DNA from: Hippea sp.
GTDB lineage: Bacteria > Campylobacterota_A > Desulfurellia > Desulfurellales > Hippeaceae
Reading direction: 5' to 3'
NCBI GenBank assembly: GCA_015486705.1
Contig: WFRG01000081.1
Location: 1 to 13,927 of the forward strand
Length of the DNA: 13,927 nucleotides
In this document: piece by piece, positions 1-6,390 of the stretch
How positions within the stretch are numbered: position 1 is the first letter of the stretch
Layout: every line of letters starts with the position of its first letter
Translations under genes and position numbers: made by a program
Notes under the pieces: model-generated
Database searches by the model: none
The model's input: only the letters and a program-made list of their open reading frames with translations
Told to the model about the DNA's origin: nothing

Positions 1-54
1 AACGACCAAAAGCTCAATCAATGTAAAACCCGATTTGTCTTTAATCCCCTTCAT
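1..54 (-). CDS. Type IV prepilin / pseudopilin, N-terminal fragment (runs off the window)
   Basis: Only the first 18 codons lie in the window. They read MKGIKDKSG followed by FTLIELLVV, the textbook class III prepilin signal: a short positively charged leader, a Gly before the cleavage point, Phe at mature position 1, Glu at mature position 5 and the start of the hydrophobic spine. Prepilin peptidase would cut after the Gly and N-methylate the Phe. The ATG at 52-54 is preceded by an AAGGAGG ribosome-binding site at 62-68. The mature part is outside the window, so major pilin, minor pilin and type II secretion pseudopilin cannot be told apart. A promoter and a roughly 100-base leader lie just upstream. 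Confidence 0.88.
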   Translation of the reverse strand, partial: MKGIKDKSGFTLIELLVV

Positions 55-88
55 ACCTAAACCTCCTTCTTTTACTTTAAAATTAGAC

Positions 89-150
89 ATCGAATATCTA
101 TTGACACTTTCATATCCCCCATCATTTCCTACTGTAACTTTATCACCCCC
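89..150 (-). repeat. Imperfect tandem repeat (about 30 nt, two copies) in the prepilin leader
   Basis: On the minus strand, two neighbouring units each start with GGGGG, followed by GATAAAGT in the first and ATATGAAAGT in the second, and each ends in GAT. The first covers 150-121 and the second about 120-89. They lie between the predicted transcription start and the ribosome-binding site of the prepilin gene, so they would be in the mRNA leader. Several GGA triplets are present. The match is imperfect and may be chance. Confidence 0.3.
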
Positions 151-162
151 TTTCATAGTTTA

Positions 163-190
163 ATATTAAACCTTGATTTGCCGTTTTCAA
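163..190 (-). promoter_or_regulatory. Probable sigma-70 promoter of the prepilin gene
   Basis: The minus strand has TTGAAA (190-185), a 16-base spacer and TAATAT (168-163). Transcription would start near position 155 and give a leader of about 100 bases before the ATG at 54. No GG-N10-GC sigma-54 element, common for pilin genes, was found in this gap. Confidence 0.5.
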
Positions 191-212
191 CCATTTTTCA
201 ATATCACTAATA

Positions 213-223
213 TGATATTATCA
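213..223. promoter_or_regulatory. 11-bp palindrome TGATA-N-TATCA, possible operator
   Basis: The plus strand reads TGATATTATCA, a 5-1-5 palindrome about 22 bases upstream of the predicted prepilin -35 element. The same 11-mer in the opposite orientation occurs at 6285-6295, between trpB and the oxidative-stress operon. No regulator can be named from the sequence. Confidence 0.3.
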
Positions 224-262
224 AAGAGTGAAAAAAACATGAAATAAAGAATAACAAAAAAA

Positions 263-338
263 TGGAGCGGATGACGGGAATCGAACCCGCGACATCAAGC
301 TTGGGAAGCTTGCGCTCTACCAACTGAGCTACATCCGC
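263..338 (-). tRNA. tRNA-Gly (anticodon CCC)
   Basis: The minus strand folds into a complete 76-base cloverleaf: acceptor stem GCGGATG/CATCCGC, D arm GCTC-AGTTGGTA-GAGC, anticodon stem CAAGC/GCTTG around the loop TTCCCAA, variable loop ATGTC, and T arm GCGGG-TTCGATT-CCCGT. The anticodon CCC is at 303-305 and reads GGG glycine codons. The discriminator base is U, as usual for bacterial tRNA-Gly, and CCA is encoded (263-265). A run of seven T on the minus strand follows the CCA directly and may aid termination. Confidence 0.97.
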
Positions 339-351
339 TCTTTCACGCATA

Positions 352-380
352 AATATACCCAAAACAAAAGAAAAGTAAAG
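352..380 (-). promoter_or_regulatory. Possible promoter of tRNA-Gly
   Basis: On the minus strand TATATT (357-352) lies 13 bases before the tRNA 5' end, with a weak -35 match CTTTAC (380-375) 17 bases further up. The -35 overlaps the terminator of the upstream operon. The -10 is convincing, the -35 is poor. Confidence 0.3.
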
Positions 381-400
381 CCCCTTTCTTATGGGGCTTT
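365..400 (-). terminator. Rho-independent terminator of the reductase operon
   Basis: The minus strand has AAAGCCCC, an 8-base loop and GGGGCTTT (400-377), a perfect 8-bp stem, followed by the T-rich tail ACTTTTCTTTTG. It lies 17 bases after the stop codon of the membrane subunit and separates that operon from the tRNA. Confidence 0.85.
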
Positions 401-416
401 AACCTTCTTTAAAAAG

Positions 417-1286
417 TTACCCTGCTATGCCGTGTGGATACTGGAATACACCAGCCCATGTAATCAAATACCTTAGCAAGAAACCGCCGATTAAAACAAG
501 AATGGATGCTACACCAGCCAAACTCTTAGCACTATGTTTAACAGAAGCAAACGCTTCAAGTATGAGTGGTGTAATAAGACCCAATACCAAAAATCCAACT
601 GTAAACAGAGGATTATTCAAAAGCAGATGAGCACTCTTCATGACAGCTGCATTTCCAAGCCTTGCAAAGTCCAAATATGCAAAGATAATCAGTAATTCTA
701 ATGAAATCAGAAGGATATCAAAACCTTCAACAAAATGGAAATAATGCTCAGCTTCATGAGACTTCATAGCCGCAAGTATTAACATTACTAAAGCACAACC
801 TGTGGACAATGCGCTAACCGTAAACAAAATTGGCAAAGCCGGAGTATGCCAGAAAGGAATGGCAACGTTAGCGTTAAGCAACAATCCTGTGTAAGTTGTT
901 ACGCCAAAGCCGCAAAACATCGCTATATAGCCCATCCATTTTTTAAACGTTGTACTTCCAAAAAAGGCTGCTATAGCATACAAAACACCGAATATATAAG
1001 AACCCATAATCACGACCATACCGCGGGCAATCCATGAATGACCTATCCCTGCAATCCAAAAAGAAAGTAGAAATCTCAAAGGATTAATTAAATCGATAAC
1101 AAGCCAAATTAAGCCAAAGCTTAACAAAGCAAGACCTAAAAGTGAGACAAGTATTCCAAACCATTTATTAAGGTTAAATCTCAAGTCAGCAAGAATTCCC
1201 AAAGCTAATGTAGCGCCACCTAAACCACCAAAGAACAGGTATGTGGCTATATTCCAAACCCATAATTGCTGTTGTACTAAATCCAT
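417..1286 (-). CDS. NrfD/PsrC-type quinone-interacting membrane subunit of a molybdopterin reductase
   Basis: This 289-residue protein is almost entirely hydrophobic, with about eight predicted membrane helices (roughly residues 10-28, 42-65, 85-107, 117-140, 151-172, 188-208, 225-245 and 254-276) and no cleavable signal peptide. Its start (WVWNIATYLFFGGLGGATL) is typical of the NrfD/PsrC family, whose members hold the partner subunits to the membrane and exchange electrons with the quinone pool. It is the last gene of the operon, 12 bases after the ferredoxin subunit, with GGAGGG at 1291-1296 just before its ATG. By analogy with polysulfide reductase PsrC and sulfur reductase SreC it would oxidise menaquinol. 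No haem-binding pattern was noted. The family is certain; the exact reaction depends on the catalytic subunit. Confidence 0.9.
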   Translation of the reverse strand: MDLVQQQLWVWNIATYLFFGGLGGATLALGILADLRFNLNKWFGILVSLLGLALLSFGLIWLVIDLINPLRFLLSFWIAGIGHSWIARGMVVIMGSYIFGVLYAIAAFFGSTTFKKWMGYIAMFCGFGVTTYTGLLLNANVAIPFWHTPALPILFTVSALSTGCALVMLILAAMKSHEAEHYFHFVEGFDILLISLELLIIFAYLDFARLGNAAVMKSAHLLLNNPLFTVGFLVLGLITPLILEAFASVKHSAKSLAGVASILVLIGGFLLRYLITWAGVFQYPHGIAG

Positions 1287-1298
1287 CTTTCCCTCCTT

Positions 1299-1907
1299 TT
1301 ATTTAATGTAGTAAACCTTTGGTTTTGTGCCCATATAACTACCCAAAGGTTTAGCTTTTCCTGTATCAACAAGCTTTGCCACCTCAGAATTCGGATCATC
1401 TAAATCACCAAATATCCTTGCATGTCCTACGCATGTAGCCACGCAACTCGGCTCAAGCCCTTCTTCAAGTCTATCAATACAGAACGTGCATTTATCAATA
1501 TGGGCTTGATGGTGTCTTGCATCCTCTCCAAAGTAAAACTCATCTTTCTTCAAGTCATCAAGCTCATATTCGTACCTTGCATCATATGGACATGCCTCAA
1601 TACAATAGCCACAGCCCAAGCACAAGTCGTAATTTATCAACACAATGCCATCTTTGTTGATATACGTTGCCTCAGTCGGACAAACCGAAGCGCATGGAGG
1701 ATTTTCACAGTGCATGCAAATCGTTGGGAAGAAGTATCTTTTTACCTCTGGGAATTTTCCCTCCTCAATTTCTGTTACTCTTGTCCTCCACTTGCCTTTA
1801 AAATCTTCGGCCCAAAACGGTGTCTGATTCCACTGAGAGCAAGCTGCCATGCATGCCCTACATCCCAAGCATGCATGAACATTCATTACCATTCCATATC
1901 TCGCCAT
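1299..1907 (-). CDS. Four-cluster ferredoxin electron-transfer subunit (PsrB/PhsB/DmsB type)
   Basis: This 202-residue protein has four cysteine groups arranged for four [4Fe-4S] clusters: Cys13/16/19/23, Cys64/67/72/76, Cys96/99/102/106 and Cys140/143/155/159. The set of 16 cysteines is complete. The protein has no signal peptide, as expected for a subunit carried through the Tat system attached to its Tat-bearing partner. Family members pass electrons from the NrfD-type membrane subunit to the molybdenum subunit. The ATG at 1907 has TGGAGG upstream (1915-1920), and the gap to the catalytic-subunit gene is 15 bases. It could equally serve a polysulfide, sulfur, thiosulfate or tetrathionate reductase; the sequence of this subunit does not decide. 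Confidence 0.93.
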   Translation of the reverse strand: MARYGMVMNVHACLGCRACMAACSQWNQTPFWAEDFKGKWRTRVTEIEEGKFPEVKRYFFPTICMHCENPPCASVCPTEATYINKDGIVLINYDLCLGCGYCIEACPYDARYEYELDDLKKDEFYFGEDARHHQAHIDKCTFCIDRLEEGLEPSCVATCVGHARIFGDLDDPNSEVAKLVDTGKAKPLGSYMGTKPKVYYIK

Positions 1908-1922
1908 TGCCTATCCTCCAAC

Positions 1923-4718
1923 TTATATTTTTCTAACCTTTACGGTAAACTGACAACCCAATGCGGCGCCAGTTACAGGACCCAATCTATAAGGTATAAG
2001 TTTTCCAATATCTACACCCTTTCCGCTACCGTATGCCAATTTTTTATTATCAAGTCCAAAATCGCTTATTACAAACACCGTATCTTCTCTCACCATCTCC
2101 GTAATGTGCACGAATGACTGAATCTTCTGCCCTGATACGGTATTCTCAAGCTCAATTTTATCCTTCTCTTTCAAGCCCAGCCTCTGGGCAACCTTCGGAT
2201 TTATCCATACACCGTAATTCTCTTCTGCATGTCTCTCAACAAGAGAATGCAATAGTGGGTTATCCGCTGTTGTCAGATAAGTCATTTCAGGTACTTTTCC
2301 GAATGCGAAGAAAAACTCATTTCCCGTCGGTTTGAAGTCCCTCTTTGCACCCTTTCTGTATTCAAAGTCGATGTATGTTAGGATTGGGTTCCAATGCGGA
2401 TCTACACCGTATTTTGCATTAAAATGACCAAACAGTGTTGAATAAAGTTCAACCCTTCCTGAAAATGTCGGCACAGGGAGTTTATAAGGCATTCCAGACT
2501 CTTCCATTAGCTGCTCTTTTGTTTTTAGTGGCAAGACACCTTTTTCCTCCAATGTTTTTTCAAGTTGCTGAGGCTGCATACCCAACTTTTTACCCATAGA
2601 GTATAAGGATATATCCTTGAATGCCTTATAAAGCGGTTTTTTACCCTTCCAAGCAAGGGCAAGTTCCTTCATGGTTTTGCCCATATCCCAACCGGTGAAT
2701 TGACTAACAATCATAGAAGCAGAGCCATAGTCACCTCTGCCGTGATTTAAGATATTAGACAACTCACAAAATACCTCATCGCCACCTTTTGTATCACCAA
2801 TTTGGCTTACACTTGGGAATCTCATTCTCAAGCCAAGGTCTGAATTCGGTCCCTGAATCCAGATGCCGCTGTATTTCTCAAGGTAGGTCTTATCCGGCAG
2901 TATTACATCAGCAAACGCCGCCATGTCTGAAGGCAGAATTTCGTTTACAACCACAAGTTTCAAATTCGGGTTTTTAAATGCCTCTGCCCATTTCTGATAC
3001 CCATAATAATCCTTCAATGGATTCGTTGAATAAACATATGCAAATTTGATTTGATAGGGTTTTCCATTCCATTTAAGCTTACCTTCTACTGCTTCTTGGA
3101 AACCAGCATTAATAAACAACGAGAAAGGTATAGCTTTTTCACCATATTTCTCTTTTTGATATTCGTAATACGCTCTGTTGAAGTGAGGGTAACCCCTAAA
3201 CAATGGGAATTTTCCAGAAAGCATCATGCCTTCAAGCTTACCTATGAGACCGAGCAAGCCGGGTGCCATCGCTGTGGCCATCATCAATGACATCGGATTG
3301 TTCAACTTGCCGGACTTGTAGGCCTTATAAAATCTTTCCATGCCCTCTCTATCCTCAGGATTATAAATCCACCCACCTACACTATCCACTCCGCCAACTA
3401 AAACGTTTATTATCGCGGCAGCTTTCCTTGACTGAACAACATCCTCATACCTGCCGTCCAGCCATCCGGGATGAACTGTAGCAGGCCTAATCCTACCTAT
3501 TAGCTCGGCAACTTCTTCTATACTTTCTTTTGGCACATCGCAAATCTTGGCAGCCCATTCTGGCGTTGCATCTTTAACCGTCTCCCACAGATAGTCAAAT
3601 GCTGTTTTCGCAGGCTTCCCTTGGAATGTTAAGCCTTTTGGAGCAAATAGAGCCGGCTTAATCTTCTTGTTTCCGATATTATCGTTTGTAAAGCCATCCA
3701 CAGGAACTACTTCACCGGAGATCTCATCGTAAACATAATAATTTTTTGAAAATGGGAATTGCTCTGGATTTGTATTTTGACCAAATGCGAATGGTGCACC
3801 ATTGTTATCGTAAATTAAGAATGGAGCTGTCGTATGTCTTCTTAAGAATTCATCCTCATACCAACCGTTCTTTATTAGAAGCCTGATAACGGCCATTAAG
3901 AACGCTGAGTCAGAACCAGGCTTAATTGGTATCCATTTATCGGCTTTTGCAGCTGTCTCACTTAATCTTGGATCAAGGGCAATAACTGTCATCTTGTTCT
4001 GTCTTCCCTTGGCAAACCTAACTGCCCTAGACACCGAGATTCCAGCAATTGCAGCATTACTTCCAACAGTTAAAAGAACCTTTGTATTATCCATATCAAC
4101 AAGCAGCTCATCGTGGGTTATCATCGTACCCACGGTTACGTCAGCGCCTGCATGCTCTGCCATAACACACTGCTGCATTGGAGAGCCAACAATGTTCGGG
4201 CAACCCGTGGATGCCGAAAATGCAAATACGCCTAACTTTTCATAAGCACAAGCCCTTTGGCCTGCAAATATTGCAACCTCATGGGGTTGAATGTTGTTCT
4301 CTTCAACCTTTTTCTTGATGTAAGCCATAGCCTCTTCCCAAGTTGCCTTCCTGAACTTCCACTCACCCCTTTGAGAACCCTCTACCCTAATCAACGGGTA
4401 TTTGAGTCTATCTGGGTTGTAAACAGTTTTTATACCAGACTGACCCCTCGCACAAATTCTTCCACGGTTGTACGTACTATTTCTGTTACCATCTATCTTC
4501 TGGGGTTTCATAAATTTACCGTTAACCCTTGTCCTAACGACAATATCGCATGCCGTTGAGCAATAACTACAGATATTTGGAAAGTATTTAATCTTCCCAG
4601 CAGGTTTTTTCCAATGAGGAGTATAAATACTCGCCTTCGCAGTGGGTCTGAAAAACATCAGACCACCAGTAACCAACGATGAAAGCTTCAAGAAGTTCCT
4701 TCTATTCAATGACACCAT
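1923..4718 (-). CDS. Tat-exported molybdopterin oxidoreductase, probable sulfur/polysulfide/thiosulfate reductase catalytic subunit
   Basis: This 931-residue protein starts with a twin-arginine signal (NRRNFLK at residues 5-11, hydrophobic stretch to about 23, possible cleavage after AKA at 27-29), so it should act outside the cytoplasmic membrane. Cys50, Cys53, Cys57 and Cys89 would bind the [4Fe-4S] cluster, with Arg91 near the last Cys. Cys184 in SPMQQC is the likely molybdenum ligand, as in PsrA/PhsA-like enzymes. The C-terminal part (about 800-931) fits the molybdopterin dinucleotide-binding domain. At 931 residues it is clearly longer than classical PsrA/PhsA (about 760) and nearer to archaeal SreA or TtrA in length. 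I chose the ATG at 4718 because GGAGG (4725-4729) is 6 bases away; the in-frame TTG at 4724 touches that site. No TorD-like chaperone gene is next to it. Substrate is inferred, not shown. Confidence 0.9.
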   Translation of the reverse strand: MVSLNRRNFLKLSSLVTGGLMFFRPTAKASIYTPHWKKPAGKIKYFPNICSYCSTACDIVVRTRVNGKFMKPQKIDGNRNSTYNRGRICARGQSGIKTVYNPDRLKYPLIRVEGSQRGEWKFRKATWEEAMAYIKKKVEENNIQPHEVAIFAGQRACAYEKLGVFAFSASTGCPNIVGSPMQQCVMAEHAGADVTVGTMITHDELLVDMDNTKVLLTVGSNAAIAGISVSRAVRFAKGRQNKMTVIALDPRLSETAAKADKWIPIKPGSDSAFLMAVIRLLIKNGWYEDEFLRRHTTAPFLIYDNNGAPFAFGQNTNPEQFPFSKNYYVYDEISGEVVPVDGFTNDNIGNKKIKPALFAPKGLTFQGKPAKTAFDYLWETVKDATPEWAAKICDVPKESIEEVAELIGRIRPATVHPGWLDGRYEDVVQSRKAAAIINVLVGGVDSVGGWIYNPEDREGMERFYKAYKSGKLNNPMSLMMATAMAPGLLGLIGKLEGMMLSGKFPLFRGYPHFNRAYYEYQKEKYGEKAIPFSLFINAGFQEAVEGKLKWNGKPYQIKFAYVYSTNPLKDYYGYQKWAEAFKNPNLKLVVVNEILPSDMAAFADVILPDKTYLEKYSGIWIQGPNSDLGLRMRFPSVSQIGDTKGGDEVFCELSNILNHGRGDYGSASMIVSQFTGWDMGKTMKELALAWKGKKPLYKAFKDISLYSMGKKLGMQPQQLEKTLEEKGVLPLKTKEQLMEESGMPYKLPVPTFSGRVELYSTLFGHFNAKYGVDPHWNPILTYIDFEYRKGAKRDFKPTGNEFFFAFGKVPEMTYLTTADNPLLHSLVERHAEENYGVWINPKVAQRLGLKEKDKIELENTVSGQKIQSFVHITEMVREDTVFVISDFGLDNKKLAYGSGKGVDIGKLIPYRLGPVTGAALGCQFTVKVRKI

Positions 4719-4724
4719 AGCCAA

Positions 4725-4730
4725 CCTCCA
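4725..4730 (-). promoter_or_regulatory. Ribosome-binding site fixing the reductase start
   Basis: The minus strand has TGGAGG (4730-4725) exactly 6 bases before the ATG at 4718. An upstream in-frame TTG (4724) follows it directly with no spacer and can be excluded as the start. Confidence 0.8.
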
Positions 4731-4798
4731 CCCTAAAAGCTTAAAGTTTCATATCAAAAAAACAAAATCCCTTAAAACATATTTACTTACTGGCAAAG

Positions 4799-4827
4799 AT
4801 TGTATAGTAACTTTACCGTAAGGTCAA
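4799..4827 (-). promoter_or_regulatory. Sigma-70-type promoter of the reductase operon
   Basis: The minus strand has TTGACC (4827-4822), a 17-base spacer and TACAAT (4804-4799), one mismatch in each hexamer. Transcription would start near 4792 and give a leader of about 74 bases. The -35 element overlaps the right arm of the palindrome at 4826-4853, which suggests control at this promoter. Confidence 0.65.
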
Positions 4828-4853
4828 GATTCGTGATTTAAGTCACACATCTT
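4826..4853. promoter_or_regulatory. 28-bp palindrome, Crp/Fnr-family operator candidate
   Basis: The minus strand reads AAGAT-N2-GTGA-N6-TCAC-N2-ATCTT with TTAA at the centre; 11 of 14 base pairs are symmetric. The core TGTGA-N6-TCACG matches the Crp-family consensus TGTGA-N6-TCACA at 9 of 10 positions. The centre (4839.5) is about 47 bases upstream of the predicted start of transcription, and the right arm reaches into the -35 element. A Crp/Fnr-type regulator (Crp, HcpR or a relative) is the natural candidate; which one is unknown. Confidence 0.6.
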
Positions 4854-4871
4854 AAAAAGCGCCTTAAAAAG
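4851..4871. repeat. Direct repeat CTTAAAAAG, two copies, period 12
   Basis: The plus strand has CTTAAAAAG at 4851-4859 and again at 4863-4871, separated by CGC. The first copy touches the left end of the Crp-like palindrome. Three GTTAA words follow on the trpB side (4871, 4885, 4893). A second regulator site or an AT-rich upstream element is possible. No hairpin terminator for trpB is visible here. Confidence 0.45.
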
Positions 4872-4899
4872 TTAATTTATTAAAGTTAAGCTGTTAATT

Positions 4900-6246
4900 T
4901 CAAACTTTAGGTAAATATTCTAAAGCTTCTCTAACTTTATCCTCTGGATACTCATAATCTTTCATATTTCCAGATAAAAATAAGTCATAAGATGCCATAT
5001 CAAAATGACCATGACCTGAAAAGCAGAAAAGTATAGTTTTTTCCTTTCCTTCTTCCTTTGCTCTCAAAGCCTCATCAATAGCAGCTTTAACGGCATGACA
5101 CGTTTCTGGTGCAGGAATAATGCCTTCTGTTTTTGCAAAAAGCATGCCTGCCTCAAATACCTCTGTTTGGTTGTACGCCACAGCATCCAATAAACCATCT
5201 TTTCTTAACTGGCTTAAAATGGGTGAATCACCGTGATATCTCAAACCACCGGCATGAATACTTGGCGGCATAAAATTGTGACCCAAAGTGTACATGAAAA
5301 GCAAAGGTGTCATCTTAGCCACATCTGCATAATCGTAAGCAAAAATACCTTTTGTAAAAGTTGGACAGCTTGCTGGCTCAACGGCCACAATTCTAACATC
5401 TTTACCATTGATCTTATCTCTCATAAACGGCAAAGAAATACCACCCAAATTGCTTCCGCCACCACATGGGGCAAATATAACATCAGGATAATCACCAATT
5501 ATTTCAAACTGTTTCTTAGCCTCAAGTCCAATAACCGTTTGATGTAATAAAACATGATTTAAAACGCTTCCTAAAGCGTATTTTGTGTTTTCATGGGTTA
5601 CGGCATCCTCAATTGCCTCACTAATGGCAAGACCTAAACTACCTGGGTTATTCGTGTCCTCCTTTAAAATTTTTCTTCCCGTCTCCGTTCTATCACTTGG
5701 AGAAGGATAGATTTCTGCACCCCAAAGGTGAATCATTGATTTTCTAAAAGGCTTCTGTTCATAGCTAACCTTAACCATATAAACCCTGACATCTATACCC
5801 AAGAGAGACCCTGCCAAAGCCAATGCAGAACCCCATTGACCAGCGCCAGTCTCCGTCGTTAGAGTTTTAACACCTTCCATTTTGTTGTAATAGGCCTGTG
5901 CAATAGCCGTATTTGGCTTATGTGATCCAGCAGGAGAAACAGATTCATTTTTGAAGTAAATCTTAGCTGGAGTACCAAGAGCCTTTTCAAGATTCAAAGC
6001 TCTGACAAGTGGAGTAGGTCTCCACAAAGAATAAATCTCCCTAACCTTCTCTGGTATGGGAATTTCCCTTTGATTGCTCATTTCTTGCTCGATTATGGCC
6101 TTTGGAAATATCTTTAAATCCTCAGCCGTCAGAGGCTTTTTGGTTTCAGGATTTAAAGGTGGACTCAACGGCGTAGGCAAATCCGGTAAAATATTATACC
6201 AAAATTTGGGCATATCCTCTTCTTTAAGGAATATCTTTTTCTCCAT
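4900..6246 (-). CDS. trpB: TrpB2-type tryptophan synthase beta chain (PLP enzyme)
   Basis: This 448-residue enzyme would make L-tryptophan from indole and serine. It belongs to the long TrpB2 branch: the N-terminal extension (about 90 residues before the core), the active-site segment [11 protein letters not shown] with PLP-binding Lys110, [11 protein letters not shown] with the conserved Glu, the phosphate-binding loop CGGGSNLGG, and [10 protein letters not shown] are all characteristic. The ATG at 6246 is 8 bases from GGAGG (6255-6259); the ATG at 6252 is too close, and a GTG at 6279 has no site. No trpA or other trp gene is next to it, as is common for TrpB2, which can work without the alpha subunit. 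Indole salvage or another serine-type substrate is possible. It is transcribed away from the oxidative-stress operon. Confidence 0.92.
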   Translation of the reverse strand: MEKKIFLKEEDMPKFWYNILPDLPTPLSPPLNPETKKPLTAEDLKIFPKAIIEQEMSNQREIPIPEKVREIYSLWRPTPLVRALNLEKALGTPAKIYFKNESVSPAGSHKPNTAIAQAYYNKMEGVKTLTTETGAGQWGSALALAGSLLGIDVRVYMVKVSYEQKPFRKSMIHLWGAEIYPSPSDRTETGRKILKEDTNNPGSLGLAISEAIEDAVTHENTKYALGSVLNHVLLHQTVIGLEAKKQFEIIGDYPDVIFAPCGGGSNLGGISLPFMRDKINGKDVRIVAVEPASCPTFTKGIFAYDYADVAKMTPLLFMYTLGHNFMPPSIHAGGLRYHGDSPILSQLRKDGLLDAVAYNQTEVFEAGMLFAKTEGIIPAPETCHAVKAAIDEALRAKEEGKEKTILFCFSGHGHFDMASYDLFLSGNMKDYEYPEDKVREALEYLPKV

Positions 6247-6254
6247 AAACATCA

Positions 6255-6260
6255 CCTCCC
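6255..6260 (-). promoter_or_regulatory. Ribosome-binding site fixing the trpB start
   Basis: GGGAGG on the minus strand (6260-6255) is 8 bases from the ATG at 6246, 2 bases from the ATG at 6252, and inside the reading frame that would begin with GTG at 6279. Only 6246 has a normal spacing. Confidence 0.75.
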
Positions 6261-6284
6261 CCTTCTTTCTCAAATACACTCAGA

Positions 6285-6295
6285 TGATAATATCA
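6285..6295. promoter_or_regulatory. 11-bp palindrome TGATA-N-TATCA between trpB and the oxidative-stress operon
   Basis: The plus strand reads TGATAATATCA, the reverse complement of the 11-mer at 213-223. It lies about 40 bases upstream of the trpB start and about 30 bases upstream of the -35 of the divergent operon, so it could affect either. A CACTC word occurs shortly upstream of both copies when they are read in the same orientation. Confidence 0.3.
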
Positions 6296-6323
6296 AACTA
6301 TGCAGTTTTTTAAAACATAAAAC

Positions 6324-6351
6324 TTGACAGGCTAAATTTATTGAGTATAAT
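6324..6351 (+). promoter_or_regulatory. Consensus sigma-70 promoter of the oxidative-stress operon
   Basis: TTGACA (6324-6329), a 16-base spacer and TATAAT (6346-6351) match both consensus hexamers perfectly, so strong transcription is expected. The start would be near 6358. The stretch 6345-6359 around the -10 resembles a PerR box (11 of 14 positions of TTATAAT-N-ATTATAA), partly because of the -10 itself. A further palindrome AGAAAA-T-TTTTCT lies at 6364-6376 in the leader. Either could bind a repressor. Confidence 0.85.
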
Positions 6352-6390
6352 TTTTATCAAATGAGAAAATTTTTCTGAAAGGGTTAAAAA

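Noticed and set aside
55..156. In-frame ATG at 154-156 that would add 34 residues before the prepilin leader peptide
   Set aside because: The predicted transcription start is at about this position, prepilin leaders are short, and AAGGAGG precedes the ATG at 54. I keep it only as a remark on the leader.
55..160. Cyclic-di-GMP (GEMM) riboswitch before the prepilin gene
   Set aside because: The conserved GEMM sequence blocks are not present in the leader; only the G-rich units and GGA triplets are.
1422..2117. 231-codon open frame on the plus strand across the ferredoxin and molybdenum subunit genes
   Set aside because: It is antisense to two clear genes with intact family motifs, has no convincing ribosome-binding site and no recognisable protein features. 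It is a shadow frame.
4719..4724. TTG start two codons before the chosen start of the reductase catalytic subunit
   Set aside because: The ribosome-binding site directly touches this TTG; the ATG at 4718 has the proper 6-base spacing.
4860..4899. Hairpin terminator after trpB
   Set aside because: The AAG-CGC-CTT in this stretch gives only a 3-bp stem with a 3-base loop; the longer similarity is a direct, not inverted, repeat.
6247..6279. GTG start giving TrpB eleven extra residues
   Set aside because: The extra codons run through the strong GGAGG site, which has ideal spacing only to the ATG at 6246.
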